Below the pieces are notes generated by a model that searched no databases, was not told the origin of the DNA, and saw only the letters and a list, made by a program, of their open reading frames with translations. A DNA stretch of 64,000 bases from Atrichornis clamosus (Eukaryota; Chordata; Aves; Passeriformes; Menuridae), in NCBI GenBank assembly GCA_013400975.1, contig WBMZ01003378.1, forward strand, positions 62,001 through 126,000, in the 5' to 3' direction. This document shows, piece by piece, positions 24,214-37,703 of this stretch. Numbering within the stretch: position 1 is the stretch's first letter; every line of letters begins with the position of its first letter. The position numbers and the translations under genes are program-made.

Positions 24214-26589
24214 TTCATAAAATGTAGCTGTTTCCATATAAATACTGTCCAAGTGACAATAGATTTTTATAATCAGCTCTGGCAGGGGCCAGCGAATGCA
24301 CCGCTGGTGTGTTGGTGCTGGGAGTGCACAGGGCTGCAGGAAATGAAAACAACTTCAGAAGGAGGAAAGATTAAATACAATCAATCCATCACAGCACGAT
24401 AAGTAACGGGCTCGCAGAGTTTTAATGGACTAAAGAGTGTAATGTGTTTGGTTTGGGAACCGCAGAGTTTAATCAAGTATTTTTAAATTTTTAAACAGGA
24501 AACGGCCTTTTCTACAAAGGATATACACATTTGAAGTGCATAAATCAGTTCCTGAGTCCCAGGATTCTGATCTCATGGTCTTTGCCGTGCAATTAACTTT
24601 AACTCTTTCTCTGAGGAAATTCCTGGTCATTCTGGCAGTGTAACCTGATGTGCTGAGCTGTTGCTGTTGTTTTTCCATGTATCCCCAGCCTGGCTGCTGG
24701 GAAGGGGATCAGGGGGGCTGACGGAGAGGGCTGGGCCCAGTGTGGGGTTTATTTAGCACTGTACAAATGTCAGGTTTATTTAACAGTGTACAGGTTTCAG
24801 GCAGGACAGCATGTAGCTGTGACAGCTGTCTTTTAAATTATGCAGAGAAGCAAGCTGGGGACAAATCCAACTGAGCAGTGGCTTGTTAAAGGGATCTCCT
24901 GGATACAGCAGTGGTTATTCCTTCAGAAAACCCATGGCATCGTTTTGCAATAAATTCAGGTAAAATTGAGGGTGCATGTACTTTCTGACATGCTTGCTAG
25001 ATACCATGATATAAATAAATATTGCCAACATAAAATATGCACAAACGCTCACACACGTTTATCTCTCGTCTGAGATTACTGATAACTTACCCATGGTCAA
25101 AATGAGGTGGAAAATTGACAAAACATGGATAGTTAATATACCCCCTCACAGACTACTTTTGAGAAACCTGGTTCATGCATTATACATGAAGTTAGCAACT
25201 GCACATGGGCAGGATATTAGGATGATGAAAGCGGTCACCTTGTCAAAATGTAGGGGACACATTAAAACAGCTTTGAGTGACACCAGGACTGGGAGCCCTG
25301 CAGCAGAGCTCAGCCACAGACTCTTCTGAGGCCTAAAGAGAGTGCTGGGAATCCCATCCTCTCCAAAAAATCACATCCCTCTGAATGTAATCTATGTACA
25401 GACCCCTCTGTGTACAACCAGAAGATCCCCACAGATTATTGGCTGTGCTGCCTCCTGCACAAGAAATGAATTCGGTATTAAAACCTGAATTTAGGAAAGT
25501 CTCATTTTCCTAAAAGTTGGTCTTTTCCCCCCTTTCTAATTAAAAACTAAATGTTACAGTGTGGAAGAAAATATCAATGTAGAGAGAGCAAATGCTTGAA
25601 ACGCTTTCAAACACTGAAACTAAATGGGAAATGTTTGAAGTAAATGTTCCTGTGTAAATTATGGGAAAGGTTTTCTGAAGCAATTTTTAAGGAAGACATA
25701 CTTGATACAGGGAATTGCTTATGCCTGCACCTGTGATACTGCATGGAAAAATACTTGAAAAAACTAAAAAAGTAGAAGAAGTTGTCTTCCTCTGCTTTAA
25801 AGTAGATTTTAAGTAGAGCATGTTCTATTTTAAGACTCTCAGTTGAAGGATTGCAGTAAAACTGCACATGAACAAGACACTGCTCTGCTAAATTGCTTGG
25901 CAGAAATGCAAAATAAACCAACAAACTACTGGAGAAAAGCAGTCTAGCTCAGAGTACACTGCTGTGATCGGAGGTTCCTGTTCCCTAGTGATGTACCAAT
26001 GTAAATAGATAGCTTCATGTAGGCAGCTTTCACAATAAAAATTATGAACTGCTTGAATTGAGTTAATATAAAACTGTAATAATAAAATGATAGCAGGGAA
26101 ATAGATATAAATTCACATCCCCCCAAAAATATTGAGAAATTTATTTTTTAAAAAATAGGAAATGCATTAAGAAACTACATCCATGGGTGGAAATGTTTGA
26201 CCTAATAAAACTGTTACTTTAGGTTGTAACCCCCTTTTCTGTCTTCTCCTTTTGTCATTGGCATTTATTTTCTATTCATGTGCTTCCTTAGCCCTGTCTT
26301 CTGTGGTATCATGCCACCATGACCAAAGTGACAGACTTTTGTCTCTGCTGGATTAATCAGTGTGTTCTTTGATCCATAACATATGCCACTCGTAGACATT
26401 TAGTGTCAACATATTCGAGATTTGTGGTCTGGCAGTTCAGTGCCTGATGTTAACCCGGCTGATAGACACTTAGAGTATTTAATTTAAATTTTTTTCTTTA
26501 GTGGAGCCTGCCTTTTATCCACAATAGAGCTTAAACAACAGAGTAATACATGTGAAATTTCTGGGTTGATAGCTTTGCTTGGAGACTTT

Positions 26590-26990
26590 TTGGGGGGTGA
26601 AGAAGCACTGGGTGGCTGCGCAGACAAACACCAACTCTCTGTGGGCACAGGGTGCACATCTCGCCCCAGCTTTTGTGTGTTCCTGGCCAGGGAAGAGGGC
26701 AGGAGCTCCGCAGCACCAAACCTGGGGGCTGTCCCGGAACACTGACACTGCTCCAGGGGCACAGCCAGGCTCCGCGGCCGACGGAGAACCAGGGGCAGTG
26801 AGTGCGGCTCCCAAACCTGGGCTGCGGTGCCTCGGGCTTGGGAGGACTTTGTGGTGAGAACCCAAAGTCCGTGCGCTGGGATGGTGCCAGGTGGGATGCA
26901 GGAGGGCAATTCCCAGGGAATGCCACTCCTCACCCAGCTGATTCCCGGGAACAGGGACCCACACAGGCTGTGGAAGTGGGTGGTTGGTTT
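26590..26990. other. GC-rich patch open in several frames
   Basis: About 400 bp of GC-rich sequence, open in all three minus-strand frames and two plus-strand frames. It includes two near-copies of CAAACCTGGGGGCTG (near 26718 and 26812). Overlapping open frames in a GC-rich patch point to low stop-codon density rather than a gene. No family is recognised. Confidence 0.35.
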
Positions 26991-27119
26991 GGGATATATG
27001 GTCTTTATTTCCTCTAGGGGCTGTACCAAACTGCAAAAAGTTGTATCAGAGGAGACTGACAAAGGCAGGGAGAAGAACAGAAGGAACAGGGGGCAAGCCA
27101 AGAAATTTTTCCTTTAGTG

Positions 27120-30100
27120 TATCAATGAAATAAAGCATATCAATTAATGAGATTCAAACAATTTCATTATTTTTCATTGAGAGGTGTAGGATGTGATTTA
27201 TGGCTCGGCTACTCCGTTACTGATCATGCTGCTATAAAGGGCTAGATAATATATTGCTTTCCACTATGCCATGCACAGCTAGAAATGGTGAGTATAAAAT
27301 GGGATTAACTGCCCTCAAAATAGTCTGGGCTTGAAATTACTTGTATAAGGCTGATGTCAAAACTCCTTTTGACTTCAGAGGGTGCTGAATTACCTCTTCA
27401 ACCCCATCTTCTACTGCACACAGGCACATCCCTGTCTGTGGCAGACTGGGCCCCAAAATAGTACATGTAATTCAGGGCAGAGAGGATTTTTATTTTTTTT
27501 TTTAACAGCGTTGTCCTGCCATGAAGAATTAAACAGAAAACGAATGGAGAAACCAAATGTCAGCTGCTCCCTTAGACTTCAAGGTTCAGGAAACTGCTTA
27601 GTGGGAGTAGGAAGAGACTGGCAGGCTGAAATGTAAGAGAATAATTGCATTATAAGAAGATTATGGAAGATTATTTTTCTTGCGGGCCCCAGATTTCTGC
27701 AAAAACAATCCTGAATTGCATCCTACATGGCAGAATGAATTCCCCCATTCCTCCAAACAACCGGGGTTTATTAACTGCATATTCCTTTGGTGTGGGCAAA
27801 ATTAAAAATGGGCTTTTACTGCAGAACATTCCGTGCATCTTCCTTTCCTTTGACGACGTGGAGCTTCATGTGATCAACAATGTGGCAGCTCGTAGCAAGA
27901 AGAAAAATAATTGGGGTTTTTTTTCAATATACAACCCCCCTAATAATCCAGAAATCAATATGCATCCTGGGAGGGTTCCCCCAGCAGAGGGGTGGGGAGC
28001 AGGGTGGCCTGCCTTCATCTCCCTAGCAATGTGACGCTCCTGCAGCCCTGGATAGCCTGGCTTTTTATTTTATTTTTTTTTAATGTTTAACTATAACCAC
28101 TGGGACTGGAATCATAGCTTCTCGTGGCCTAGTATGAATATTAATAAGACATTGGGCCATGGAGTTCCTTGCTGATTTTGACAGTTTAAAGGATCAGTTA
28201 GTTAATTAGAAGATGACATGGCACATCGCATCCCTTGGCTCCGTCCTGCCTTCTGTCTCCTCTTTTCATTTTCTTTTTTGACATGTTAGATTACATCATT
28301 ACTCGTAGTTTCACTTGTTAGCCACACCATGAAATGAGACTATTTTAAGCTGTAATTATTGTGATTTCTCTCCTCCGCTAAGAACATGAAACTCAAAGAA
28401 AGCAGAGAGCAACTTGAATTTCAAAGACTTAAGCATACATGCCTGGCAGTTTATAACCTTCCAACCGCAGCCAAGAAGCAGAAAAAAAAATGAAGTAGCA
28501 CAGAAAATTGTGTTGATCGTCATACTGGCAATCAACCCAGTATTTTAAGTAGGCACCCCCATCATCTGGGCTTCATTTGTGACTTAATTAATTATTTCAT
28601 TGGTATATTATTTCTTAGAAATGTGGAGTCTTTTCCCTTAGCCATGAAGTGATTGTGCCTCTAGACATGTACATGCAATCCAGTCTGAGTTTTCTGTCAT
28701 CACCACAGTCAGAACAGACAAAAACCATTTGAACAGAAAGCACAGCACTATGCAGAACCCTCTTGTTTGGGGCAACAACAGAGAAGAGCAAAGATACGAT
28801 AAAAAATGTCATGGAAATCTTACTTCTCATCTACACCTGATACCCCAAAACAGTCAAACCACAACCCAAACCATAAAAATTTAAAATAAGCTGCAACGCT
28901 ACAGTCACGTCATAAATCATACAAACTTTCAGGTTCTGCATCCCGGTGTCATGCTGCACTCAGCCATGAGGATGAAAACTCTGGACACGTAATATAACTT
29001 TCAAAGAACCACAACCACTTACTTTGTGTATCACTAGATAATCTCATTAATTAATATTTATATTCTAACTTGCATTCTGTGTGTAAAATTCTTTTCAAGG
29101 ACAATGGTCTTTTTCTGCAGAGAAATGCAGAGAAAGATGAGTCTGCAGGAAAACTGGAATGCAGTTTCTGGACTGGGGAAAACCAGCAGCTCTGTGTCCT
29201 CACTGGAAATGACAAGATTAGTGGGTGAATGTGTCTTCTGATAGGAAAGATCATTTCTGGGTTATTACTGGTGTTCATCACCATGCCTGATTGCCTGTGT
29301 TCTTTGCCATTTCTTTTATCAAATGTTTATATTTGTGTATTCATTTCAATACTGCCTGATCGATACGGGTTGTCAGAATGTGTATTTTGAGGGAAGAAAT
29401 TGCAGAGGAAGTACAGCTGTGTGATAACTCGGTGCAGTTGGCCAATACGAGAACCTATGTGGGTAATTTATTTCTTTCATTAAGGTAAACGTGCCTCCTC
29501 CCATTGATTCACAGAAATACAGTGCTAATAACAGGTGGAAATTGCTTCCATTGCCATTGAGGATAAAGCCAGGTGATGTGACCTGGAGAAGGAGCAAATT
29601 GGGAGTTATGTGCCTCCAACAGCAGTTAATGCTCAGTCTAACAATGATCTCAGATGTCGCTTCCAGCCTAAATGCATCTGTGATTCCATGACTTTACTCA
29701 CTGGACTAGAATTCCTTGTTCAAGATGAGCCATTAGGCATGAAAAGTGTCCTTCTTGTATCAGAGAAGGCATTAATTAGAGTGTCTTTTATCCAATCAGT
29801 GTTTTTGCAGTAGGATTGATTTTGTGATGAAACAAGAGAAGAGCCAGCATCGCTGGTGAGATGATATTGCAAAGAGGGCAAATGGGAGCCAAATGTGATG
29901 TTATATTGTTGTGTATTTCATAAGCTAAACAATAGAAATCCGCACTGGGTAAGACCTGAGCCACCTCCTGTATCCTCCCATGGTCTCAAGATTGGTGGTG
30001 CTGGGAGAGCACAGGTGAGCTCACAGCACAGACGCAGCCTGGCTCTGGGATTGCAGCCGGTCAGAGCCCCCATTTCCCTCTGTTCCTCTTCTCTTACCCC

Positions 30101-33100
30101 TGCACCTGATGTGTTTTTACTGTACTTGTGCTGCAGCAGACACTGCTGTGTCCCCAGCAGAGTCACTGCTGTCCCCTCTGGGAGCCCACAGTGGAATTCA
30201 TCACACAAACCAACTCTGGAGCTAATGCCCGTCTCCTTCAGTGGAAATACATCTTTCCCAACTTCAAAGACAGAAATGAGCACTTACATTTCCTTTGTTC
30301 CTGAAAGACTCGGATCCCGTCTCATTGAAGGTCTGCTCGTCTCCTGGGTCTTCCCTGCACTGGAGCTCCAGCTGGGAATTAGCAATCAGACCCCTCATTG
30401 TCCACCTGAACCTGGAAATGAAAACAAAGGCAAACATATCAGCAAGTCCTTTCATTTTGACTGCCATCTACCATTAATACTTAATATTCCCACATATTCT
30501 TTTCATCGGATGGTTAATATAAAACCTAATGAACCATAGATGGCATTCCTGTTTTGCTCTGTTTCAAATTAAGTGTGGAGCAGTAAAGACTGAGAAATGA
30601 AAGTTAATATCTTTTCAAATAGAAATGGCTTAACATTCTTAATATGAATACAGTAGCTAAAATACAAAAGCGGAGACTGTGATCCTTAGAAGGTCTTGGC
30701 AGTTTCTGGCCATAGGTTATTAAGCATTATTCAGCTGACCCTTAGGGGAGTTCATCTGGAGACATTAAGGTCAGGGAGTAGAAGCATTTGGACACAGTCA
30801 AATGGATTTTACACCTTTGTATCTCTCTGACATTACTGTTTTGCTTCAGCAAACTGCCTAATATCAGATATATCCTACTGGGTACCTTTCTAAATCACTT
30901 CAATTTTCTTTGTCCCTAGGCTACAGTTATAAGATCAGGAGCCAAAGCTATCACAGACTATGATATACTATTTTACTTGCTCGTTTGTATTAGAATCAAC
31001 TTTATTAGCTTTTGGGGCACATGTCTATCAGTTTTAAAGATTAAGTACTCTGTCAATAGTTTTTATGCAGCACTCAAGTCCACCCAATCATTTTGCTTGC
31101 TCTGAGATTATTAAAAGTGTATTGTCACTTTTACAGAAAACATTCTCATTTTGAAATGAACCATCACTCAGAGCAGCCTGTGCTTACCAATACTGTCTGT
31201 CTAGAGTGATATTTCACAGCAAAATCAAAGTGGGGATTGATGCTCTGTAAGTAATTTCAGATTTGAGAGCACGTGAACCTTATAAACACACTGTATAACT
31301 AACATTTGACCCCACACTCCTGTACTTTCTTTATCCACTTTCTTCCTTTAAATGTTCTTAATTTGCTATTGTATATTTTTCTAACTGCTAACAATATCCA
31401 TAGCACTTTTACCACGTAAAAACTGACAAATTGTGTGTGCTTAAATTTGTCATTCTTCTTAAATAGAAGCTGTCCAGTTAAATAACCTGTAAAAATTTAC
31501 AGAGATTAGTTTGGCTGTTGCAGCATCAAAACCAGGAAATCAAAGATGCTTTTTTGTGAGGAAGCTGAGGTTTCAGCTAACACAGAAGAAGCTTTTAGAG
31601 CACAAATCCAGCCTGTAATCGGATTTTCTCATTTCCTTGCCAGTCTTCCGTACTTTTGGTTTTGTGGTTCTCAGTGGCTGCTTACATTGTGTCGCGAATG
31701 GAGAATGGACAAGGGATTTGAGCTGAAGCACGAGCAGTGTGATCTGCCTCCAGGTGCCTCAGGTGGGCATTGCTAGGCTTGGAGTGTCGCAGCTGGCAGA
31801 TGGTGATTTTGGAGCTGGTTATGCTTAGGTGAAAGAGCACTCCCTTTTTGATTAGTTCATTCTCTGGCCTCAGTAGCTAAAACCCCGTTTCAGCCAGTTC
31901 CATCAGAGTGTCATCACTGTAAATCCTGCTTGTGCGTCCTCAGGTTCAGGGATCACCTTTTGTCTTCATCTTGGACCAAGACCTCTTGGCACTGCTGTAA
32001 TCGACGCCCAGAGGGGCAGCCCGGGGAGGAGGAGTTTCTTGGTGCATAGGTCAGCTCTCCTGATTCTCCCCATCAGAGGGTCTCAGTGGCATATTAAACA
32101 GTTATTTACCCTATTCTGACCTCATCGTTCTGCTTCACGAAAGACTGAATTAACACAATGGTGTTGTATCTGCTGGCCTTGCAGTGCTTGCAGGGATGGT
32201 GCTCTGATGCTTCTGAAATATCGCTGTCTTTCTCAAGTGGCATAAATGACAGAGATATTGGACTCTGTAAAGAGCTTCAAGGACAGAACAGTTCCTTCAG
32301 CAGTTTAACAATAAGTATCATTTCATTTAAGTTACTTCTGAGGATTGGAAATCTTTCAGAGATGCTAAGTGGAGCAAATAAGGATCTCAAGACTTCGGCA
32401 TTAACTGATGGGAATAAAGCCAAAGTTTTACATTTGCTTTCACATCCTCTCTTGTGGTATGTTTTAGTTTAAATATTTTGGCTCAGTCTTGGAGCTTCCA
32501 ATGCATAGGCAGATTGCTATGCCCACATGCAAAATAACCCCACCAGAATTGAGATCTTTTTGCTGTTATATTTAGAGTATGTATTTAATTATTGTGCCTG
32601 CACAATGCCATAGAAAATCCTGGTTTGCTTTCACATATTCAACAAAGAACTTTTCAGAAGGGTATTTTAAAATTAGATCCACACTAATTACATGTATTAT
32701 TAAGAACCCGACGCTTCACAGCTATCAGTGGGTTGTATTATTGAACATTTGCAAATAAACACAGGGAGACAGAACTCGGTCTGAACACATTCCCAGCAGA
32801 GGCACTCGAGCTTTAATAAAGGTAACCCAATGGCTGTAATTAAAAAGCACCTTCACACAGTTTGAAAAACCCCAGATACTTAACTTTAAAGTAAGGTTGT
32901 GTAACACAGTTTTCTTTCACGCCACTCTCTTTAACCATAATCTGTACAGTTCCCTGACTTCTGTTTATTTAACACACCAAAGCAAGAATTATTTATAAAG
33001 TCACAGCTGTTCTTTTTCCTAGCTTTTGTTTCTCACAAGTCTTAAATATTTGTAAAAACAAGAAAAGTAATTAAAGTATTGATGCATTAAGCAAACGCTT

Positions 33101-35850
33101 CCCTAATCACGCTGCTTAAATAAGAATCATTTGTTTAAAGAGAACTTGCTAAGTATATGTACAGAAATATAATGTTAAATAGTTACTACATACTGGGAGA
33201 GCCAACTTGCATTTAAAGAAACCGAATAAACAATGCCAACCCCTCACTGGTATCGCAGGCAGCCGCTCCAGCATTAGGAGCTCCCAGCACCGAGCTGGGT
33301 TTGGTGTGTGGCCAGCTCTGTGCAGGAGCTGTGTGCCATCTGCTCCTCACACAAAGGACACGAGTTTATTCTTGCTGGTGGGAACTGCTGTCCGAGAGCC
33401 AACCCTTGGCAGCGCCCGTCCCTACCCTTGAAAAGCTGGCAGGGAGTGCTTTTTAGCCTTTGAGTTCCCTAATAATGATCCCCTGCAGGGTGCAGGTCCC
33501 TCATGAGTGCTTCATTTCCCTCTTTATTCCGATTCACCATCCCGTGCAGACAGGCAGGACACCTGAAGTGCATCAGTCTCCCGTGGATTCCCCTTACCTG
33601 CCAAGCTTAATCATGGAATAAATCAAACATTTCAACAACAAAATTTATATTAGGTTTGTAGTTGCAAGCTGAGAGATTGCAAATTGAAACTGAGACACAT
33701 ATAAAAAGCAAATCCAGCCCGTGGTGTGTGGCAGGATTCCCTTCTTGCTGTCTGTCCAGGACCTCCAGGATCCCGGGGACGAGAGCAGCAGCCTCCCCTT
33801 GGTGGTGGCCCGTGCCGTCTGGCTGCTTCCCACCTTCTTCTGTTCCCTGGGAATTAGCTTTTGGACACAAAAGCAAATGTCTGATAGTCGGAGCCAGGTA
33901 TTGTGGTGGAGGGGATTTTGCAGCCGTGGTCACATGCAGGCAGTCAGGGAGAGAGTAATCTAGATAAATGCTAATGAAAGCTCTTGCTGGCACCTTGTGT
34001 ATTCAAAGGCTATTTCCTATTGTTCCCAGTCAGCTGGCTCGCTGACTTCCCATTCAGCCTGGATTGCTCAGATTCAGCTGGGACCACTCTAACATTCCCA
34101 TTACACGTGATATAAACCAGCCACTCGGCGTACATTTGGTTAAGCTCGTTATCTGTGGCGCTGGCGAGACCACCCATGACACGTCGTTAGCGCAGATGAC
34201 ACATCCCGAGCCGAGCTGCCCGCCCTGGGCACGCCAGGGGAGGCCGGTGTCCCTGCTCCGGGTGCTGCAGGCACTGCTGAGCGCTCCTGGAGGGCCGGGC
34301 TGGCCTCGGTACGCGTTGTAAAACAAGTGAAATCACACCCGTAACATCCAGCCCATCCCAGGCAGCTCGCGTCCTCCTGCCTGAGTGGGTGCAGCAGTGA
34401 GGAGCACAGAGAACATCTCTTTGTTCTTGAGATCCATCCTCCAACCTCACAAAGAGCCATCAGGAAGTGGAGCTGGCCTCCCCAGACCTTCTGGCATCAC
34501 TCACCGAGCTCGTTTAAAGTCTCAAAGGAATTAAACTGGAAACTTGTACCAACTTTGTGCTGAGAACACACAAATTGCAACAGCTTAGAAGCTGACCGAA
34601 TTTAGCAGATTTCACAGGGACAACGCAAACCATCCCAGTGCCAAACTTCAAATTCTTGTTTCAAATTATGTTGATACTAAAATCCTCTCAAAGAAAACAT
34701 ATCCAGAATTTCAGAACATGGGCAAGCAATGTATCTTTTTTTTTTTTTTTTCTGTAATCTCACTCTTGGAAATGACTGAAACGCAAGTGTACCATTAAGG
34801 CAAAAATCAGCATTGGACAATACCCAGAACACAAGTTTATAGCCCAAATGCTTAAAATTTGGCAACGTACTGTAAAAGCTGGTCTACATTGACCTGAGGC
34901 AGTGCTGCCATTTTTGCCAGTGAGATGAATAGGGAAGTACAAGTTACATTTCAATAATGGAAACATCTCCAATAGGATGGGCACAGGCCTGGCTGCCAGA
35001 GCCGCTCATTTACCAGTGAGCTCTTTGCTGCCGAGCACCGCGCTGGGGCTGTGTCAGCTGGAGAATCCCAGACATCACATTTATGGGACCCTCCACTCAC
35101 ACATCAAAACGAGTCTTCTGCTGGGCTCACTCTCCTGGCCTGACTTAGGGATTATCTCTTTGGATCAGATGAAACATTATCTCGGGCAGTCCATCACGTT
35201 GCTATAGGGAAATAACAAATAGGTGCGTTTCCGTTGAAATTGGAAATTAAATATCCCTCATGTTTCTGGTTTATTTCTAAGCAGATCCAGCTGTATGCTA
35301 TTGATAAAAATAAAATTCCTGACTGACCTCAGCCACCTGAACAGAACACTAACATTTTTTTAAATAGCGTCTAGTATTTGAGAAGAAACTTAATTGCATT
35401 TTTAAAAAAAACCAAAATCATGGACAACATTTTTGGAAGCCTTACCTAAAGTTGCTTAATCAAATTACATAACCAAAAATTATCTAATCAAAGCCATAAA
35501 CTTTTTTACAATTTCCAGAGAGTCTTTTTTCTTTTTAATTGAATTCACTTATCATCATCATCTTTTTCTGCTTTTAGGGAACACTAGTCCCCTCATGCAA
35601 GAATTTTCCAGTTGTTCAAGATCCACAGTCACTGGCTGTCAACCAGCTTTGGAAAAGTTGTAGTATGTGACTGGCGCATCTAACCAGGAGAGCCTGAATT
35701 GTTCCTCGAGGGCAGCAGTGAGATCTGGGCTTCCTCTGCCTTGCTCTAACCTCGCAATTTCTACCACCATGGCAGGAGTTCTCTCAACAGGGAAACGCCA
35801 CAGTCAGAGCTCAGGGATAGAGTTCCTGCTTGCTTTGGGGCATTTGGCAG
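27120..35850. other. Non-coding intronic sequence
   Basis: Unique sequence without recognised genes. The stretch at about 28.1-28.46 kb is AT-rich with many TAAT/ATTA cores and no repeat features, and may be a conserved enhancer. A 16-base T-run lies near 34736. A small CpG-dense patch is described separately at 34.15 kb. Confidence 0.55.
34150..34320. other. Small CpG-dense patch
   Basis: CpG-rich relative to surroundings (for example TCGTTAGCGCAG, CCCGAGCCGAGCTGCCCGCC). Short open frames on both strands are not convincing. A regulatory role is possible but unsupported. Confidence 0.3.
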
Positions 35851-35852
35851 GA

Positions 35853-36140
35853 ATTTCAATCACAGATGGGGTTGGAAGGGACCTCTGGAGATCATCCAGT
35901 CCAAGCCCCCTGCCAAGGCAGGGTCATCCAGAGCAGGTTGCACAGGATCACGTGCAGGTGGGTTTTGAATAACCCCAGAGAAGGAGTCTCCACAACCTCT
36001 CTGGGCAGCTTTTCCAGGGCTCTGCCACCCTTGCAGTAAAGAATTTTTTTCTGATATTCAACTGTAACTTCCTGGGTTTCAATTTATGCCCACCGTCCCT
36101 CCCCCTGTCACTGGGCACCACTGAAACGAGGTCTGCTTTC
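35853..36140 (-). mobile_element. CR1 LINE fragment, reverse orientation
   Basis: The + strand shows the reverse complement of CR1: GGGTTGGAAGGGACCTCTGG, AGATCATCCAGTCCAAGCCC, GGAGTCTCCACAACCTCTCT, GGGCAGCTTTTCCAGGGCTC, and GTCACTGGGCACCACTGAAA. The element's 3' end (left side) lacks a clear octamer tail. It is about 290 bp and about 1.3 kb upstream of the short-isoform promoter. Confidence 0.92.
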
Positions 36141-36144
36141 TTTC

Positions 36145-37394
36145 TATTCTTGGTTTCTTTCTGCAGCCAGGGAAGTTTTGCTAGCAAAATAAAACCTCAG
36201 CGTTAGGGGACCCCTTCTTGTGAGTCTCTATTTACTGAAGTTGTACTAAAGCACAAACTGCATTGCAGTAACTGATCATTTTAATGCAAACTGGGAGTCA
36301 GTACCATTGTAGCAAGAGCTGAGTATCCTATAGGATACCTACAGCAAGCACCTATGTACAGAGCTGGACAGAAAAGATGGTCCTTGCACAGCATTTCCGT
36401 GGTGATCCACAGAAACCCGCTAAGCAAATATCAGAAACCAGTCAGATCATCACAGCTCAGGATCCAGGCTCTCCATGCAATTCCTGTGGGAATAGCACCC
36501 TTGGTCTCATTGCTGGCTATTCTGTCATCTTCTTTATAGCAGAATGAATTGCAATAAGGTTATAAAAATGCACACCTTCTGAATGCTTAAACAACTGGGA
36601 AAATTATGGTCAATCCACACTCGTAACACAAGGTAGTGCTTCCTGCAGACTGGAAAACATCCATAAAGCCTGTGACTTACGAGTACTTTTCTAGCTCATT
36701 GGGCAGTTCACTGATGTCTTATCCTTTACATCTGTGGCACGGGTTTAGTGCAGATCTACGCACTCAAATGCTGAGTAGTCATAAATGCCATACTGATTTT
36801 ATTGTATCTGTTTTTATAATCTCATAAAGTTTATATTTTTAATATCGCAAATAATATGTGAACCTGTCATTTACACCATTCAAATACACAATGGGAGCCA
36901 GTAGTGTAAATGGCCATTTTTCACTTGGAATACGTGTTAATCTAAAGCTAATCTATATGAATACGAGACACTCTTTTTTGTTGGGTTTTGTTTCTAAATC
37001 CACATACATTCCCATATATCTTCTCTGCTTTGTAGCCAGGTCCTAAGGCTGTGGAGGCTTTCAGGGACAGAGATGCCTTTCTCTGTTGTGTTTGTTAAAA
37101 GCCCAGTTCAGTCAGCTCCTGCTGTAAAACCGAGGCTCTCAAATAGCACCACAATCCAGGAGGGAAATAAATGCTACTGGGCATATTCAGCTTCACCATG
37201 GCTGAGTTTTGTACCATGACATTCGTTTCATTGTGCCTTACATTTAAACCCTGCTTCCAGCCTGCTGAAATGTGGTAAGAATTATCCTGGGGGACCGTAG
37301 TAAAACGCAGTCGTGTTTATTTGTAATTGCTACAAAATGGTTTACAAAATTGTTAGTGTCCTTTATTATGCCTGCTACTGAAGCACTCGCCTGT
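36145..37394. other. Upstream region of the short-isoform promoter
   Basis: AT-rich unique sequence between the reverse CR1 copy and the promoter. No exon or repeat is recognised. Distal promoter elements may lie here but cannot be shown from sequence alone. Confidence 0.5.
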
Positions 37395-37540
37395 TAATTA
37401 GAGAAATTTCAGCTGTCATAGCTGGCAATTATAGCTTGTGTATCACTGTCTGTTATGAATAGTCAATGAGAGCTGATTAATATGCATGAGTGGCAGTATA
37501 TAGCTGTGTCTGGGCGCCGGCAGCGGCAGAGAGCGCTGAG
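37395..37540 (+). promoter_or_regulatory. PDZRN3: Putative promoter of the PDZRN3 short isoform
   Basis: A TATA-like box (TATATAG) lies at 37497-37503, just before a sharp shift from AT-rich to CpG-rich sequence. A start site 25-31 nt downstream would fall near 37525-37535 and give a leader of about 170 nt. Upstream are an E-box (CAGCTG, 37410-37415), a TAATTA-type homeodomain core near 37395-37400, and TTAATATGCAT near 37478-37486, which resembles POU/homeodomain sites. The E-box could suit a gene with muscle functions, but a single E-box is weak evidence. The start site is predicted, not observed. Confidence 0.6.
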
Positions 37541-37703
37541 CTGCCGGGGACGGGCGGAGCTGCGCGGCTCCCGCTGCGACACCGCCGGCTCCAGCCGCCT
37601 CACCTGCGGGTCCCGGGGATACCTGGATGTGCGCTGGCCAGCAGGGAACGCTCTGGCTGCTCGGGGGAATAAGGAAGATCCTTTCTGCCACTTCAGTTTA
37701 AAC
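37504..37703 (+). promoter_or_regulatory. PDZRN3: GC-rich 5' leader of the short isoform with CpG cluster
   Basis: This 200-nt stretch is dense in CpG and G+C compared with the AT-rich DNA on both sides. It contains repeated CGGC/CCGC blocks (for example GGCGCCGGCAGCGGC from 37514). It probably forms the untranslated leader and a small CpG island over the alternative first exon. Its high G+C content should give stable secondary structure in the mRNA leader. Confidence 0.65.
37627..37701 (+). other. Upstream ORF (24 codons) in the short-isoform leader
   Basis: An out-of-frame ATG at 37627, with a weak context (T at -3, T at +4), opens 24 codons and ends at TAA 37699-37701, two bases before the main ATG at 37704. 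It starts MCAGQQG. The predicted start site lies upstream, so the mRNA should carry it. The weak start should allow leaky scanning, and the tight stop/start spacing could allow reinitiation or modulate translation. The peptide itself matches nothing I know. Confidence 0.55.

Larger units (their letters stand above)
19210..26480. other. Non-coding intronic sequence
   Basis: Unique AT-rich sequence holding the hairpin at 23.91 kb and the microsatellite at 24.19 kb. No gene or mobile element is recognised. Confidence 0.55.

Noticed and set aside
26484..27101. 205-codon minus-strand frame with a hydrophobic start resembling a signal peptide
   Set aside because: It overlaps other long frames in a GC-rich patch and has no family match; low stop density explains it.
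29895..30539. Longest stop-free frame in the window (214 codons, + strand)
   Set aside because: Composition is not protein-like, there are no domains or splice signals at its ends, and the opposite strand is also open over much of it; it is probably chance.
37482..37703. N-terminal extension of the short isoform from the ATG at 37482
   Set aside because: The ATG lies upstream of the TATA-like box, so the predicted mRNA would not contain it, and the extension is low-complexity Arg/Gly/Ala-rich.
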